15,578 bases of DNA from Paucimonas sp. (GTDB taxonomy: Bacteria > Pseudomonadota > Gammaproteobacteria > Burkholderiales > Burkholderiaceae_D): contig JAQSWC010000007.1 of NCBI GenBank assembly GCA_029266815.1, positions 1 through 15,578 of the forward strand, written 5' to 3'. Both the position numbers and the translations under genes were made by a program. Within the stretch, counting starts at the first letter, position 1. Each line of letters begins with the position of its first letter. Below, one piece after another: positions 15,190-15,578 of this stretch. Below the pieces are notes generated by a model, which saw only the letters and a list, made by a program, of their open reading frames with translations, was not told where the DNA came from and made no database searches.

Positions 15190-15211
15190 CTTCATGATAA
15201 GGGGATGATTC

Positions 15212-15578
15212 ATGTCAAAGGCAGGCAAGGGGATATCGGCGGCATCGCGCCGTGCAGCGCTTGGAAAACTGGGTGGACTGGGTTTATTGGGACTGATGGG
15301 TTGCGGGGGAGGCGGCAGTGCGGGCGGTGCGCCAGTCGCATCGACGGCAAGCGGCAGCGCCCCGGCTCCCACACCTGCACCTGCACCCACGCCCGCGCCC
15401 GCGCCAGCTCCCGCTCCCGCTCCCGCTCCCGCTCCCGCGCCAGCACCTGCGCCAGCGCCGACTCCAGGAAGCTGCACGCTGATTCCGCGAGAGACGGACG
15501 GCCCCTATCCTTTGCTCGCGATACTCGGCAATTCGTCGATCGTGCGCAAGGACGTCCGCGAAGGAAAAGCCGGCGTAC
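15212..15578 (+). CDS. Secreted lipoprotein-type protein, likely intradiol ring-cleavage dioxygenase (3' end outside window)
   Basis: The frame is open to the window end; 122 residues are visible. AAGGGG lies 7 bases before the ATG. The N-terminus is a twin-arginine-like signal (SRRAALGKL, Arg13-Arg14), then a Gly/Leu-rich hydrophobic stretch and a lipobox LMGC (Cys31), so export and lipid anchoring are likely. A low-complexity Pro-Ala linker covers residues 50-85, partly encoded by five perfect GCTCCC units (15407-15436). After it the folded part begins GSCTLIPRETDGPYPLL, which I recognise as the start of secreted protocatechuate/catechol dioxygenase-like proteins, where a short Cys-x-Leu-x-P-x-xTxGPY segment precedes the beta-sandwich. 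The iron ligands lie beyond the window, so the enzyme call is moderate; export is more secure. Confidence 0.72.
   Translation, partial: MSKAGKGISAASRRAALGKLGGLGLLGLMGCGGGGSAGGAPVASTASGSAPAPTPAPAPTPAPAPAPAPAPAPAPAPAPAPAPTPGSCTLIPRETDGPYPLLAILGNSSIVRKDVREGKAGV
15407..15436 (+). repeat. Five tandem GCTCCC hexamers in the Pro-Ala linker
   Basis: Five perfect copies encode (Ala-Pro)5. Flanking Ala-Pro codons use other synonyms, so the identical run suggests recent slippage expansion. Whole units change linker length without shifting the frame. Confidence 0.85.

Noticed and set aside
15359..15466. Pro-Ala coding repeats as a possible CRISPR or intergenic satellite
   Set aside because: Units are in frame, without spacers, inside a coding region; this is a low-complexity linker.
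15112..15477. A - strand frame coding long Gly-Ala runs
   Set aside because: It is the complement of the Pro-Ala linker; the + frame has a signal peptide, lipobox, ribosome site and a recognisable domain start.

Overview
The window reads as ordinary chromosome of a GC-rich betaproteobacterium. Order Burkholderiales is likely and family Oxalobacteraceae (Herbaspirillum/Herminiimonas-like) is my best guess. The basis is the acidithiobacillus-type glutamate-cysteine ligase next to gshB, the regulatory PTS genes directly downstream, a metX-metW pair, and the codon use. The taxonomic call is inference. I see no insertion sequence, prophage, CRISPR array, tRNA or rRNA.

Left part (1-4149, all +): the 3' part of gshA, then gshB, a mannose-family EIIA, HPr (ptsH) and Enzyme I (ptsI). 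gshB and the EIIA gene overlap by ATGA. Glutathione synthesis and a phosphorelay with no sugar permease in view therefore look like one transcription unit. A separate unit follows: a sigma70-like promoter just after ptsI, a leader with strong resemblance to a SAM-II riboswitch, an intrinsic terminator, then metX-metW (ATGA overlap) and an AmpG-type muropeptide permease. The leader is the most interesting element of the window: it would let S-adenosylmethionine switch off methionine synthesis.

Middle (7462-9118): a secreted M48 metalloprotease, then about 340 bases without a gene on the + strand that hold two successive stem-loop groups, each ending in a strong intrinsic terminator (possible small RNAs). 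Facing them on the - strand is a 66-residue, highly charged small protein.

Right part (9119-15578): an AI-2E/YdiK-family membrane protein; a 1111-residue c-di-GMP enzyme with about five PAS modules plus intact GGDEF and EAL domains; an aldo/keto reductase on the - strand; a divergently transcribed gamma-glutamylcyclotransferase-like gene whose -10 box overlaps that of the reductase; and the 5' part of a Tat/lipoprotein-type secreted protein with a long Pro-Ala linker, which resembles the start of an intradiol ring-cleavage dioxygenase. It runs off the window.
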